From the NCBI GenBank assembly GCA_905221605.1, contig CAJNDS010002849.1:42963-106962 (forward strand): a stretch of 64,000 nt of DNA. Direction: 5' to 3'. Positions 21,926 through 30,822 of the stretch are shown piece after piece. The notes under the pieces are model-generated. The model worked only from the letters and a program-made list of their open reading frames with translations. It was not told where the DNA came from and made no database searches. This stretch comes from Symbiodinium natans (lineage: Eukaryota > Sar > Dinophyceae > Suessiales > Symbiodiniaceae). Numbering within the stretch: position 1 is the first letter of the stretch; each line of letters opens with the position of its first letter. The translations under genes and the position numbers were made by a program.

Positions 21926-24362
21926 AGTCATGGGATTGTCATCGCATGTGAGCAATGGAGCTGGGGAAGATAGACAAATCAGTGCAATGGGCTTGGCGCC
22001 TAGAACTGATACAGTGGGTGCGGCAGACATGGAAGTGCCTCGGACATCGGCGTCTGGGCATGTGGATGGAGCATGCCTGCAACCTTCACCCCTTCCATCT
22101 CCAGTATCAGCAACGAATGCCCTTCAAAGGACCGCGGAAGCTGCTCGTGTGAGTCGAGCTGCAATGTGGTTTTCAAGATTGGGCGAATTTTTCCAGCAGC
22201 GACGTGTGGAGGTGCATACGGCTTGGAGCCCGATGCAAGAGAACCCTTGGCTGAGGCCTCGTACCACTGGGTACAACAACAGCAGTGGCCACGCTGAGGG
22301 ACAAGCAATTTTCCAGCCCCCGACCCCACCATCGTCAGGGTCGGCAGGGGTTCCTCAAGAGTTGGTTCAGGCTGAAGTGGCAAAACCGCTGGATGGTGCA
22401 ATGAGCGAGCTTTACAGTGGCATGATGGGGAAAATTCAAGACGAGCGACGAAGAACTGAAGAGGCGATGGACGAGGCAAGACAGTTGAGACATCAGCTGG
22501 AAAGGATGGAAGAGCGGATGGCGGCGAGGTCTATGGCGACGATGGCGAAAGCTCAACAAGGAGTTCCACAGAACCATCCTACACCTGGTCCACCGCCAGG
22601 GATTACGTCCAATGCAGGTGGTATGCTGCAACAATTTCAGGATTACACTGCGGGTGATCGACAGTCGCTTTCTGCAGCACCACTTCTTTTACCTGGTGTG
22701 TCTTCAGTAAGACCTAATGTGGCGGAAGCTCAACCAGGAGTTTCGCAGAACCATCCTACACCTGGTCCTGGTCCTAATTTTTCTGTACAGTCAAACCCAT
22801 CTGTGCCACCGAGTCGCTCCTTTTTGCAGGGATTATTTGGTCTTGGCGCTCCTCGTTCTCCATCCCCTGAACCTGCTAATCAGCAGCAGTCGCAACAGAA
22901 GGATTCTGCCCAACAACCAGGACGGGTACCGGGATCCTCCAATGATCAGGTGCTGACAGCAATGGCTCGTGGCATTGAGTCGCCACTTCAGAACCAGCAC
23001 AACAAGAGTGAGAGGCCAGAGACAGTTAAGCCGGGGATTTCTGAGCTACCACAACTTCCGGCTTACACCCCGACTACTGGAAGCATAGATCTTCTGAACT
23101 GGCTTACACACATCACCCCGATCATGGAGGACCTTAGCGACACCTCTAGCCATTGGTGGACGATGACTCTGAAGGACGTTTCTGAGTGGTATGCACGTTT
23201 CTCTGTTTCCACTCCTTTGGAGAAGGTCCGTTTGAGGCCTGTGGTGTCAACAATGGGAAAACCTGAATGGAGCAGGGTGAAGCGAAGGGCAACTGCGATG
23301 GTTCTGGGCGCTATTCCAGCCCAGGTGAAGGAGGAGGCCATTGCAACGGGTGATGTGCATACCGTGGGCCTCTTGTGCAAGTTGTTTGCCACCTATCAGC
23401 CGGGCAACCGGCAGGAGAAAACCTTAGTGTTGACGAGCCTGGAACATCCTCAGGAGTGTGAGACGGCATTGGAGGCGGTGGATGCCCTGAGGAAATGGTC
23501 TCTCTGGCGAAGACGGGCCCAGGCGATTGGAATTGCGGAGCCGGATCCTTCGGTCTTGTTGCAGGGCTTGGATAGGATCACAGCTGTGGTGGTAAAGTCA
23601 GATCCGGAGCTGTCTTTCAGAGTGAGTTTGGTGAGGAGCAACCTGCAGGTGGATGTGTGTCCTACTCCCAGCAGTATAACATCGTTCTCCCAACACTTGC
23701 AAGCGGAAATGGAGCAGCAGGCAAGACTGGGTGTGAGCAGGAACAATGATACGGCGCCGAGGTTGAAGGCTTTGGTGGCACCCTCGGAGGCAGCGTCATC
23801 GACTACCCCATATAATCCTGCGACTCCTACCTCTCCTACTCCAAAGGGTGTTTGCAAGTTCTTTGCTGGTGACAAGGGATGCCAGAGAGGGAATACGTGT
23901 CGCTATCCCCATACATGGACGAGCCTGGAGAAGGGCGAAAGAGCTCGTCGATGCCTGGCCTGTGGATCAACCACCCACAAAGTTCGAGAGTGTCGGGCAC
24001 CTGGCGGAGGTTCTGCAAAAGGAAAGGGAAAAGGGGAAAAGGGCGAGGTAACATCTGCTACGGCTCCTACCACCTCTACGTCAGCGGCTACTCCCAGAAA
24101 GGTCTCAATTGAGGAGAAACCAGAGGTGTTCGTGAAGGTCATGAAGTTGTGGGATGAGATCAAGAACATGGGGGTGATAAAGCCCACCTTGAGGACCCTG
24201 TTTGGAGGTGATGGCCAGTGGATTTCCCCAACGCAGTCACCGAGGGCAGCGCTAATGGACTCTGGAGCCACACATGCTTTACGACCCCCTCTGGACCAAA
24301 TGGAATGGGAGCAAGCTTCACAGGTGAATGTGGCCAGCCAGGCGATGCCCGCACAGTCATGA
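21873..24362 (+). CDS. gag-protease polyprotein with CCCH and CCHC zinc fingers (829 codons)
   Basis: The longest frame of the window. Residues about 180-230 form a charged heptad-like coiled coil (KIQDERRRTEEAMDEARQLR and following). A duplicated AQxGVxQNHPTPGP segment appears near residues 228 and 287. Residues about 390-620 form a gag capsid-like helical region with a GNRQEKTLVLTSLE-type stretch. Cys661, Cys670, Cys676 and His680 form a C-x8-C-x5-C-x3-H finger. Cys694, Cys697, His702 and Cys707 form a C-x2-C-x4-H-x4-C zinc knuckle, the retroelement RNA-binding type. DSGAT at residues 796-800 is the aspartic protease active site. The frame ends 34 residues later, too early for a full protease, because of a frame change near 24340. 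The protein would package element RNA and cut the polyprotein. Lysine/glycine-rich linker at about 713-727. Confidence 0.85.
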   Translation: MDGTDSGSVPVNAYPGGEVMGLSSHVSNGAGEDRQISAMGLAPRTDTVGAADMEVPRTSASGHVDGACLQPSPLPSPVSATNALQRTAEAARVSRAAMWFSRLGEFFQQRRVEVHTAWSPMQENPWLRPRTTGYNNSSGHAEGQAIFQPPTPPSSGSAGVPQELVQAEVAKPLDGAMSELYSGMMGKIQDERRRTEEAMDEARQLRHQLERMEERMAARSMATMAKAQQGVPQNHPTPGPPPGITSNAGGMLQQFQDYTAGDRQSLSAAPLLLPGVSSVRPNVAEAQPGVSQNHPTPGPGPNFSVQSNPSVPPSRSFLQGLFGLGAPRSPSPEPANQQQSQQKDSAQQPGRVPGSSNDQVLTAMARGIESPLQNQHNKSERPETVKPGISELPQLPAYTPTTGSIDLLNWLTHITPIMEDLSDTSSHWWTMTLKDVSEWYARFSVSTPLEKVRLRPVVSTMGKPEWSRVKRRATAMVLGAIPAQVKEEAIATGDVHTVGLLCKLFATYQPGNRQEKTLVLTSLEHPQECETALEAVDALRKWSLWRRRAQAIGIAEPDPSVLLQGLDRITAVVVKSDPELSFRVSLVRSNLQVDVCPTPSSITSFSQHLQAEMEQQARLGVSRNNDTAPRLKALVAPSEAASSTTPYNPATPTSPTPKGVCKFFAGDKGCQRGNTCRYPHTWTSLEKGERARRCLACGSTTHKVRECRAPGGGSAKGKGKGEKGEVTSATAPTTSTSAATPRKVSIEEKPEVFVKVMKLWDEIKNMGVIKPTLRTLFGGDGQWISPTQSPRAALMDSGATHALRPPLDQMEWEQASQVNVASQAMPAQS

Positions 24363-25045
24363 AGCAGAATCGTCAAGGCACCCTCCTTAGTGGTGATGAG
24401 GTCACCCAGATGATCGTTCCAATGGGAAAGGTGATCTCGAGACTTGGCTACCGACTTCATTGGACACCATCATGCTGTGAACTGTTGGATGATGATGGGG
24501 GAAGTATACCACTCAAAGTTGTGGATGGATGCCCGGAGGTTGATCCAGCGACCGCCCACATCCTGATCTCCAAGCTCGAGGCTTCGCAACTTCCATCACT
24601 GAAGGAGGCCACGATGGAGTCACTGAATGTCCTCAACCAGGTGACGACAAGTTGGCGGGCATGTCTTTGTGAGTATGTTAGCACTGGGGAAATCATGGCG
24701 GGGCGTGAGGCTCTTTCAAAGGCTCCATTCTTCCGAGATGCCGAGGAACTGCAGGTGGAGCTCTTGATTCGACACCCAAGGGAAAGTGCCTGGGATTGCA
24801 TGAAGGAGATCGCTTTGAATCGTCGTACCCGGAAGAGGCTACTCCGTGCTGCGACATGGGTGGTTCGGTGGGATCCACCGGGATATTATCGTCCGAGCGA
24901 TGCTCTGATTCAGCTGGGGCGTTTGACTGATGTGGTCTATGTGAACGTGGGTTCCATGATGAACATGGGGGGATTTTACCAAGGTGTGGAAAGTCTTGGT
25001 TTGGGCAGCAATCAATGGTCGCATTGGGGCGCTCCTTTCGCATGA
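24218..25045 (+). pseudogene. Protease C-terminal half and pre-integrase region, frame-shifted
   Basis: After the protease active site the meaningful reading moves back one frame near 24340. From about 24355 this frame gives IVPMGKVISRLGYRLHW, which I read as the flap and C-terminal half of a copia-type protease, and then a pre-integrase segment without a named domain. The usable part ends near 24975, where a forward shift leads to the next fragment. The first 45 or so codons of this open frame (24218-24350) overlap the gag frame and are not coding. I see no slippery XXXYYYZ heptamer at the 24340 junction, so a lost base or sequencing error is more likely than programmed frameshifting. Confidence 0.6.
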
Positions 25046-25586
25046 TGTTGCCGCTACCCCCGCTGAGTTTGCTGTGTATGAGAAGCATCGCAACCGCTTT
25101 CAGTTCCTGCATGCTTTGGCGGCTGCTGGTCAAGCGCAACGGGGTGGTTGCATACCCAAGTTTCTGGTGGAACGGAGGAAATTCAGGACGGCCGATGATC
25201 CTGGAATTGCCTGGGCGGATGATGGGCATGCACAGCTGTACTTGGATGAAATGGGAATCCACAACCCCACGGTCGCGGAGGATGAAATCATGGAAGTGGT
25301 GAGTGGTCTGTTTGGTGTGTTTCGCACCGATGGAAGTGGTCGTATCAAGCTATCCCGGATGTCGGCCGATGCTGCTTGGCGACTTCATGTCATGAGGAAC
25401 CACCAGCCGTTCAGGAGGGACTGTGCCATTTGCGTGAGAAATGCAGCTACGGGAAGGAGGCATAGAAGTACACTCCACCCGTCAGGGTATGTCCTGAGTG
25501 TGGATGTTGCTGGACCTCTTCGTGGACATGGGCGATCTCCTGACGGAAAGTTCTTCAAGTACTTTGTGTGCTTTCAGGATTCCTAA
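24984..25586 (+). pseudogene. Integrase N-terminal part: zinc-binding domain and first catalytic Asp
   Basis: Contains a stretch with His, His, Cys, Cys in the order of the integrase HHCC zinc domain (WRLHVMRNHQ, then DCAIC). It is followed by YVLSVDVAGPLRG, where the Asp at 25503-25505 is in the position of the first residue of the DDE triad. The fragment stops at 25584-25586 directly after a core beta-strand (KFFKYFVCF). Continuation is in the +1 frame from about 25572. Upstream, VLVWAAINGRIGALLSHD resembles the region before integrase in other dinoflagellate copia elements as I remember them. The function in an intact element is joining of the cDNA to host DNA. Confidence 0.75.
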
Positions 25587-26400
25587 GGCGGATGGAGTAG
25601 AAGTTCACCGTGAAGTCCGAGGCCACCCCATACCTGATGATTGGAATGAAGAGGAACCCGAAGAAACGCTATCGGATGACGAGGTCGAGGTTCCAGAGGA
25701 AGAGGAGGAGGTGGAGTTGCCTCCAGTGGGGGAGGAAAGACGAGCCAAAGAAGAATGGGAAAAGCTTAAAGCCACCTTCAAGGAGCCCCTGGAGACCGAG
25801 ACCCTGTACTACTGCGTGCCAGTACGAAACAAGAAGGCTGCCACTATGTTGCCTGCAATTCAGCAGATGGTGGTGGATATCAAGGCGTTGGGATACCCGG
25901 TAGTGAGAGTTCATGCAGATCGAGGAGGAGAATTTCGTGGCAACTTGGTGAGGAAGTGGATCCTGTCACAAGGAATGTTGCCAACTACCTCCACGGGTTC
26001 GGAACCGGCCGAGAATGGAGTGGCTGAAGCAGGAGTTCGTTTCCTGAAAAGGCGAGCGAGAATATTGCTTGATGCTGCAGGGCTTCCACGCGAACATTGG
26101 CCTACAGCAATCCAAACGGCGGCTGCTCAACAGCGGTGTGAGAGGCTGGGTTTGGTGCCCCCCATGCCGGTGGCGTATGGAGCGAAGGTGTATGTGAAGA
26201 TCAAGAAGTACAAAACGGGCGACATCGAGGACTTGGGTCCGCATTGGCTTCAAGGAAAGTATCTGGGGCCAGCCACTGATATCAGGGGTGGTCATGTGAT
26301 CTTGAAGTCGACGGGCACCTTCATTCAAACCACTCATGTGAGGGTGGCCAGGGATCCGCCTCCTTTGGATACAGTGGCACCGACTATCTTGGTGGAGCCG
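25498..26400 (+). pseudogene. Integrase core (Asp and Glu of DD35E) with acidic insertion; runs into the gap
   Basis: Real coding starts near 25572. Codons about 25620-25760 give a very acidic stretch (DDEVEVPEEEEEVELPP inside it), which lies between the first and second catalytic Asp and is absent from classic copia integrases. HADRGGEF places the second Asp at 25918-25920. NGVAEAGV places the Glu at 26026-26028, exactly 36 codons later, the D35E spacing. GKYLGPATDIRGGHVILKS at about 26248 is the copia-type C-terminal integrase segment. The sequence is cut at 26400 by the N-gap, so reverse transcriptase and RNase H are not visible. Start 25498 is only the first in-frame ATG, not a real start. 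Confidence 0.8.
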
Positions 26401-26500
26401 NNNNNNNNNNNNNNNNNNNNNNNNNNNNNNNNNNNNNNNNNNNNNNNNNNNNNNNNNNNNNNNNNNNNNNNNNNNNNNNNNNNNNNNNNNNNNNNNNNNN
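26401..26500. other. Assembly gap of 100 N
   Basis: Exactly 100 N, the conventional placeholder for a scaffold gap of unknown length. It separates the middle of the copia-like element from C-rich satellite. The two sides may not be adjacent in the genome. Confidence 1.
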
Positions 26501-27900
26501 CACGCTGCCTCCGAGACTTCCTGCCTTGCTGTTAGTAATGGAGTTTTAAGCGCTCCAGTGCTTGCCCGAGCCTCTTCTTCGCTGCCCTTGCTGCCCCTGC
26601 CCTTCCCGCCCTTTCCGCCCCCCCACCCTCCCCACTGCCTCGGAGCCTTGCCTTTGCCGCTGCTCTTCTGCCTCCACCTTGCCCAACCCCCTCCCCCCCC
26701 CCTCCCGCCAAGAAATGGGCCCGAGATGTCTTGGCGCCTGCCCAACCCCCCTGCTGCCTTGCTGTTAGTAATGGACTGTTTGAAGGGGTTCAGTGCATGC
26801 CCGAGCCTCCTCTTCGCTGCCCTTGCTGCCGCTGCCCTTCCCGCCCTTTCCCGCTCCCCCCACCCCCCCCCACCCTCCACGCTGCCCCGGAGCCTTCCCT
26901 GCCTTGCTGTTAGTAGTGGAGTGTTTTAAGGGCTCCAGTGCATGCCCGAGCCTCTTCTTCGCTGCCCTTGCTGCCCCTGCCCTTCCCGCCCTTTCCGCCT
27001 CCCCGCTGCCTCGGAGCTCTTGCTGCCCCTGCCTTGCCCGCCCCCGCACTTTTTGCTCTCTTGCCTCCAGCTTGCCCAACCCCCTCCCCCCCCCCTCCCG
27101 GCAAGAAATGGAGTGTTTTAAGGGCTCCAGCGCATGCCCGAGACGTCTTGGTGCCTGCCCAACCCCCCCTGCTGCCTTGCTGTTTGTAATGGACTGTTTT
27201 AAGGGCTCCAGTGCATGCCCGAGCCTCCTCTTCGCTGCCCTTCCCGCCCTTTCCCGCCCCCCCACCCCCGCCGCCCTCCACGCTGCCGGAGCCTCTTGCT
27301 GCCCCTGCCCTTCCCACCCCCACCCTCCCCCACGCCCCTTGCCCTTGCTTCCTCCCGCCCAGTAATGGGTGCATGCCCGAACCGACTGCCCCCAACGCTC
27401 CTTGCCCCTTGCCTCCATATCTTGTGCCTGCCCAACCCTCCTTTCCTCCCCGCTGCCCCGGAGCCTTCCCCCCCCTCCCCCCGCTCTCCCCACTGCCCCC
27501 GCGCCCCTTGCCCCCCCCCCACCCTCTTCCCCTTGCCTGCCCAATCCCCTCCCCCCCCCTCCCGAATGGGTGTTTTAAGGGCTTAAGTGCATGCCGCCCT
27601 CCCGACTGACCCCACGCTCCTTGGCCCCTTGCCTCCACCTCTTGTGCCTGCCCAACCCTCCTGCTGCCTTGCTGTTAGTAATGGAGTGTTTTAAGGGTTT
27701 CAGTGCATGCCCGCTTCTTCTTCGCTGCCCTTGCTGCCCCTACCCTTCCCGCCCTTTCCTCCCCCGCTGCCCCGTAGCCTTCCCCTTGCTGCTCTTGCTG
27801 CTCTCCCCACTGCCCCCGCGCCCCTTGCCCCCTGGCCTCCACTTCTTGGTGGCTGCCCAACCCCCTCCCGCATAGTAATGGAGTGTTTTAAGGGCTCCAG
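26501..27900 (+). repeat. C-rich variable-length satellite
   Basis: The box TTGCTGTTAGTAATGGAGTG plus TTTTAAGGGCTCCAGTGCAT, or variants of it, recurs at about 26526, 26758, 26904, 27106, 27176, 27565, 27668 and 27865 with intervals of 70 to 390 bp. Between boxes lie runs of GCTGCCCTTGCTGCCCCTGC and CCTTCCCGCCCTTTC type. Strand bias is extreme (C on plus). The 190- to 260-codon frames on both strands are products of the biased composition. The family is the same as at 21060-21335. Confidence 0.88.
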
Positions 27901-27911
27901 TGCTATATACT

Positions 27912-28200
27912 GCCACGCGGCGCACACACAGCCGCACTTGCAGGCCTACTCCTACGCGGCGCACGCACAGCCGCAGTTACAGGCCTACTCCTACGCGGCG
28001 CGTGCGCAGCCGCAGTTACAGGTCTACTCCTACGCGGCGAACGCGCAGCCGCACTTACAGGCCTATTCCTACGCGGCGCAGGAGCAGCCGCACTAGTGTA
28101 CGTATACGCCTACATTGATCCTACGCGGCGCACGCGCAGCCGCCTACAATACAGGCTCACTAGAACTCCTGCGCGGCGCACGCGCAGCCGCATCTACTGC
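27912..28200 (+). repeat. 39-bp minisatellite encoding a 13-residue repeat
   Basis: CTACGCGGCG starts at 27952, 27991, 28030 and 28069, a constant 39-bp period. One diverged unit precedes these and about three follow to 28190. Thirty-nine is 13 codons; in the frame ending at 28096 each unit reads AYSYAAHAQPQLQ with conservative changes. Each unit also holds GCGGC and GCCGC about 9 bases apart, able to pair as a GC hairpin. Differences between units include both synonymous and replacement changes, so selection on protein is not shown. Confidence 0.85.
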
Positions 28201-28262
28201 CTACCATCCGAGGCCCAGGCGCTGTGCGAAGAGGACGGCGACGATGCGGATGGTGGCTTGGG

Positions 28263-28282
28263 TTCAGGGTTTAGGGCTTAGG
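28263..28282 (+). repeat. Short telomere-like block
   Basis: TTCAGGG, TTTAGGG and CTTAGG in perfect 7-bp register directly after the coding minisatellite. It has the same orientation as the 21336 array and follows the same satellite family. Confidence 0.75.
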
Positions 28283-28519
28283 CGTTTGCTTCCAAGGGGT
28301 CGGCGGCACTGGCGGTAGCCATTAAATCGGGCAGCGCGAGGTCCCCAAAGGACCGAGCAAATGCGGACCTTTTAGCCCGGGTCGTCCCGGGAATAGCCTT
28401 GCTGGCCTCTGGCCTTCTGCGAAGCAGACTTAGGCCGGACGCCAGTGCCGCTGACCCCCGCGTGCCGCCGGTGAACGGTTTTTTTTTCGTGGTTTTTTGC
28501 GTCGCCACGGAGGCCCCCA
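28283..28519. other. No gene recognised
   Basis: GC-rich spacer ending in two T-rich patches (T8 at about 28480 and T6 at 28492). No coding signal. Confidence 0.45.
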
Positions 28520-28640
28520 GAGGGCGCGCATCATGAGCATCAGCGGGTCCAGCCCGGGACCCCCAGGCGCGCATCAGGAGCATCAGCGGCTCCCGGGGCG
28601 GGACCCCGGGGGCGCATCAGGAGCATGATGCCCCCCAAAG
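28520..28640. repeat. Three tandem copies of a GCGCATCAGGAGCATCAGCG-type unit
   Basis: GCGCATCATGAGCATCAGCG at about 28527, GCGCATCAGGAGCATCAGCG at about 28569 and GCGCATCAGGAGCATGATG at about 28611 are separated by GGGACCCC-type spacers, with a period of about 42 bp. Confidence 0.8.
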
Positions 28641-28674
28641 GGCGGGCATAAGCGATGTGTCTAAGCCCGGGGCT

Positions 28675-28866
28675 AGGAAAAGGGGAGTTTAGGGGCCTTA
28701 TAAAGTGCTTAGAAACCTTAAGGGAGTCTAGGAGCCTCAAACGCTTAGAGATTTGAAGGGAGTTTAGGGGCCTGAAAATGCTTGGAAACTTTGAGGGGGT
28801 TGAGGAGCCTCAAACGCTTAGAGATTTTAAGGGAGTTTAGGGGCCTCAAAATGCTTAGAAACTGCT
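28675..28866. repeat. About five copies of a 37-39-bp unit
   Basis: GGAGTTTAGGGGCCT alternates with GGAGYCTCAAACGCTTAGAGA. The combined pattern AGGGAGTTTAGGGGCCTCAA plus AATGCTTAGAAACTT repeats through the interval. The TTTAGGGG within the unit resembles a telomere repeat but is not in 7-bp register. Confidence 0.8.
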
Positions 28867-29734
28867 CGCCCCGCGCTTCTGCCTGCGCTGCCCGCCCATG
28901 GGCGCAGCCCCTTAAAATATTATTCTTTCAAAGAAGTAACCCTTCTTATCTTCCATAGAAATGAATTAGTTTGCTTTCGTTTTCAGAAGAACCAGAGCAC
29001 TCTTCACACTCTCGATGACCATTTTTACCCAGAAACAAAGGACCCCTTTTCCAGAGAAAATGTATAAAGTTTGCTCTCTCTTAAGAAACGCCTCTGCTTC
29101 ACATGGCGTTTGTACTAAGAAGAACATTCTTGAAATGAGGAACAAGCTCCTCTAACCCTAGTCAAAAATGAGAACCGTCACTCCTGTCGAATTTCCTGTT
29201 GTTTGTGCATCTCTGCCGTACATGCGAAGGTTGTGCATCGAACATGTCCTCGCAGCCATTTTTGTGAAACTTGTGCATGTCTGCATGAAGAAACAACACT
29301 TTGCATGGAACTTGCGGTGCTCAAGCTCAGCATGTCAGTTGATGTGATTAGTTTTACATTTTGTCCGGCATGCACTCTTGAGTGAGATGAGAAGTGGCGG
29401 CGTTAAAGTTTAGAAGAGAACCCAAGACGCGCGGGGGGGCCAACCACTCGCTCTGACTGTTGGCCCAACGAAGAGGGTCAGAGCGTAGTGCTGAAATCGA
29501 TGTGGACGCACATCGACGTACCTGCGTGTTTTCTTTGTCATGAGATTGTACAGTGCGGTGTCAACAAGTTGTGAAGAAGCGGCAGTTTACTTCATCATTG
29601 ATGAGTCTCTCTGCCAAACAAGACTTTGCAATTTGCTTTCCCACAGGGGGCCATGTCGTCAGCACCGTGAAAGGTGAAGCCCTCGGCAAGCTGTTGTGTT
29701 AGTCAGCTACAGGTAGGTCAGTGCTGGTTCCTTT
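28867..29734. other. AT-richer unique stretch
   Basis: Base composition changes to clearly AT-richer DNA between 28910 and 29170, unlike both sides. Apart from the small Cys-rich frame listed separately I see no gene. CGACGTTGATGTG-like inverted words (ATCGATGTGGACGCACATCGACG at 29499-29521) form a short palindrome. Confidence 0.45.
29203..29385 (+). CDS. Possible small Cys-rich protein (60 codons), doubtful
   Basis: The frame starts with ATG and ends at TGA. It contains FCETCACLH and later FCPAC, a C-x2-C-x-C and C-x2-C arrangement that could bind zinc. No signal peptide or known family was recognised, and the length is within what chance gives. It lies in AT-richer DNA just upstream of the Penelope-like element. 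It may be a fragment of a zinc-finger exon or noise. Confidence 0.2.
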   Translation: MCISAVHAKVVHRTCPRSHFCETCACLHEETTLCMELAVLKLSMSVDVISFTFCPACTLE

Positions 29735-29905
29735 ATTCATTTTTTCTTTTCTTTTTTTCTTCCTTTCTTCGTTTCTTCCTTTCCTTTCCGTTCTTGTTTT
29801 TGTTCCCTCTCGTCCTTTTCTCTTTCGTTTTCTTCTTCCTGGCTCTGTCCTTCCTTGTGTGTCTTCCCTTCTGGGTCGTTGTTTTTCCCTATCCTCTTCT
29901 CTTGA
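29735..29905 (+). repeat. Pyrimidine-rich tract (T/C) before the Penelope-like element
   Basis: About 150 bp of almost pure TTTCTTTTC/TTCCTTTC sequence ends near 29860-29900. Opposing frames across it are low-complexity. Penelope-like elements of the permuted clade are reported to favour microsatellite targets, so this tract could mark the 5' side of the insertion; that is inference. Confidence 0.7.
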
Positions 29906-29908
29906 CGA

Positions 29909-30625
29909 ATGACAGACCCGACAAAATCCCCACAGGACAGGAACCGGAGTTCCTCCAACTTCAGTGGAAATTGCAGACTCATCACGCATGTAGGTGTATG
30001 TTTGCATGTGCGGCTGATGTTCAAAGATGTCGCTGAAGTGGTTTTCGCTCATAGTCTGTTTCAGACGTTGCGATCTAACCATGTCTCCCTTGATGTGATT
30101 GCAGAGCATGTGTCCCGGCAAGATGGGCAAACGGGGGATGGGAACCGGTGCTCCGGAGTATTGGCGACCAAGGTTGCAGAGCACTTTCAATCCTTACAGC
30201 CGCAGCGGAACCAAGAGTCGGATCGTGTCGCTGCGTTGCAGTCTCACATTCAAGAATTACAGAAGCAAGTTGCAGCTCAACAGAGGGCAACCCAAACTGC
30301 GCAGGCCCCAAGCACAGCGCCACTGCAACGAGTCGCAGACCAGAGTGGTGCACCTTTGGACCTTGACCCGCCTGACAAAAACGACCCCTGGGTCATCAAC
30401 CACAAATGACGGAGGAAAGCCACAAGAAAAGATGCAATCAAGCTTGACCTCAGTTTTCCCAAGAACAAAACTGAGGGTGGTCCTGCAGCAGCCAATTCGC
30501 CCCATGGGGTCAACGATAGAGGGTTGCCTGCTGCAGAACCTGCGTTTAGTTCGGTTGAGCATGTGCAGAAAGTCATGGACAAGCCCAAATCCGAGTTCCT
30601 GAGAGTAAAAAATGGGTGCAGATGA
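29909..30625 (+). pseudogene. Penelope-like element, N-terminal region with coiled coil
   Basis: The frame continues from 29909 through a UGA at 30407-30409 and stays coding-like to 30625. Residues encoded at 30190-30330 form a Gln-rich heptad stretch (ALQSHIQELQKQVAAQQRAT), then a Pro/Asp-rich linker (LDPPDKNDPWVINHK). After the UGA come basic and acidic segments ending near PKSEFLRVKNG. The first 60 or so codons after 29909 are less convincing. The start codon of the original element is unknown. It is probably an oligomerisation or RNA-binding region. I place it in this element because spacing and orientation agree with the following fragments. Confidence 0.5.
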
Positions 30626-30822
30626 AGAACGATCGTGAAGTGAAAGCTTGGATCTCCAAGTTGAAGCTCTCGAAAGCGATGTCCAATGAACTACAGAACT
30701 GGATCCAATCCGTGCAGAATTGGTTTGACTCTCTCAGCCCAGGAGCTCAGGCTAAGCTTGACCATCAGGCGGTCCAGTGGGGAGTGCGAGAGAGATCTCC
30801 AAGCTCAAACAGCCACTTTTGA
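30616..30822 (+). pseudogene. Penelope-like element, helical segment
   Basis: Sixty-eight codons one frame back from the preceding fragment. AWISKLKLSKAMSNELQNWI and AKLDHQAVQWGV predict short amphipathic helices. I remember similar helical sequence upstream of RT in dinoflagellate elements, but cannot check it here. The last ten codons are out of frame: the next frame gives ISKLKQPLLKIVAVASKM from about 30795, so a shift lies near 30786. Confidence 0.45.

Larger units (their letters stand above)
21440..26400 (+). mobile_element. Copia-like retroelement, gag to integrase, frameshifted and cut by the gap
   Basis: Order of parts is gag, aspartic protease, integrase zinc domain, then integrase core, which is the copia (Pseudoviridae) order since integrase comes before reverse transcriptase. 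Reverse transcriptase and RNase H should follow but fall at or beyond the N-gap. Coding is spread over frames 2, 0, 2, 0 and 1 (position modulo 3), needing four frame changes near 21890, 24340, 24975 and 25572. No long terminal repeat, polypurine tract or tRNA primer site was recognised: only 189 bp separate the telomere array from the first ATG. The copy as shown is very probably dead, unless the shifts are assembly errors. Confidence 0.85.

Noticed and set aside
24330-24350. Programmed minus-one frameshift between gag-protease and pol
   Set aside because: No slippery heptamer or obvious downstream stem was seen at the junction, and three more frame changes occur elsewhere in the element, so damage or sequence error is more likely.
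26765-27638. 259- and 242-codon Gly/Arg-rich frames on the minus strand
   Set aside because: They result from the extreme C bias of the satellite on the plus strand; matching Pro/Leu/Cys-rich frames exist on the other strand.
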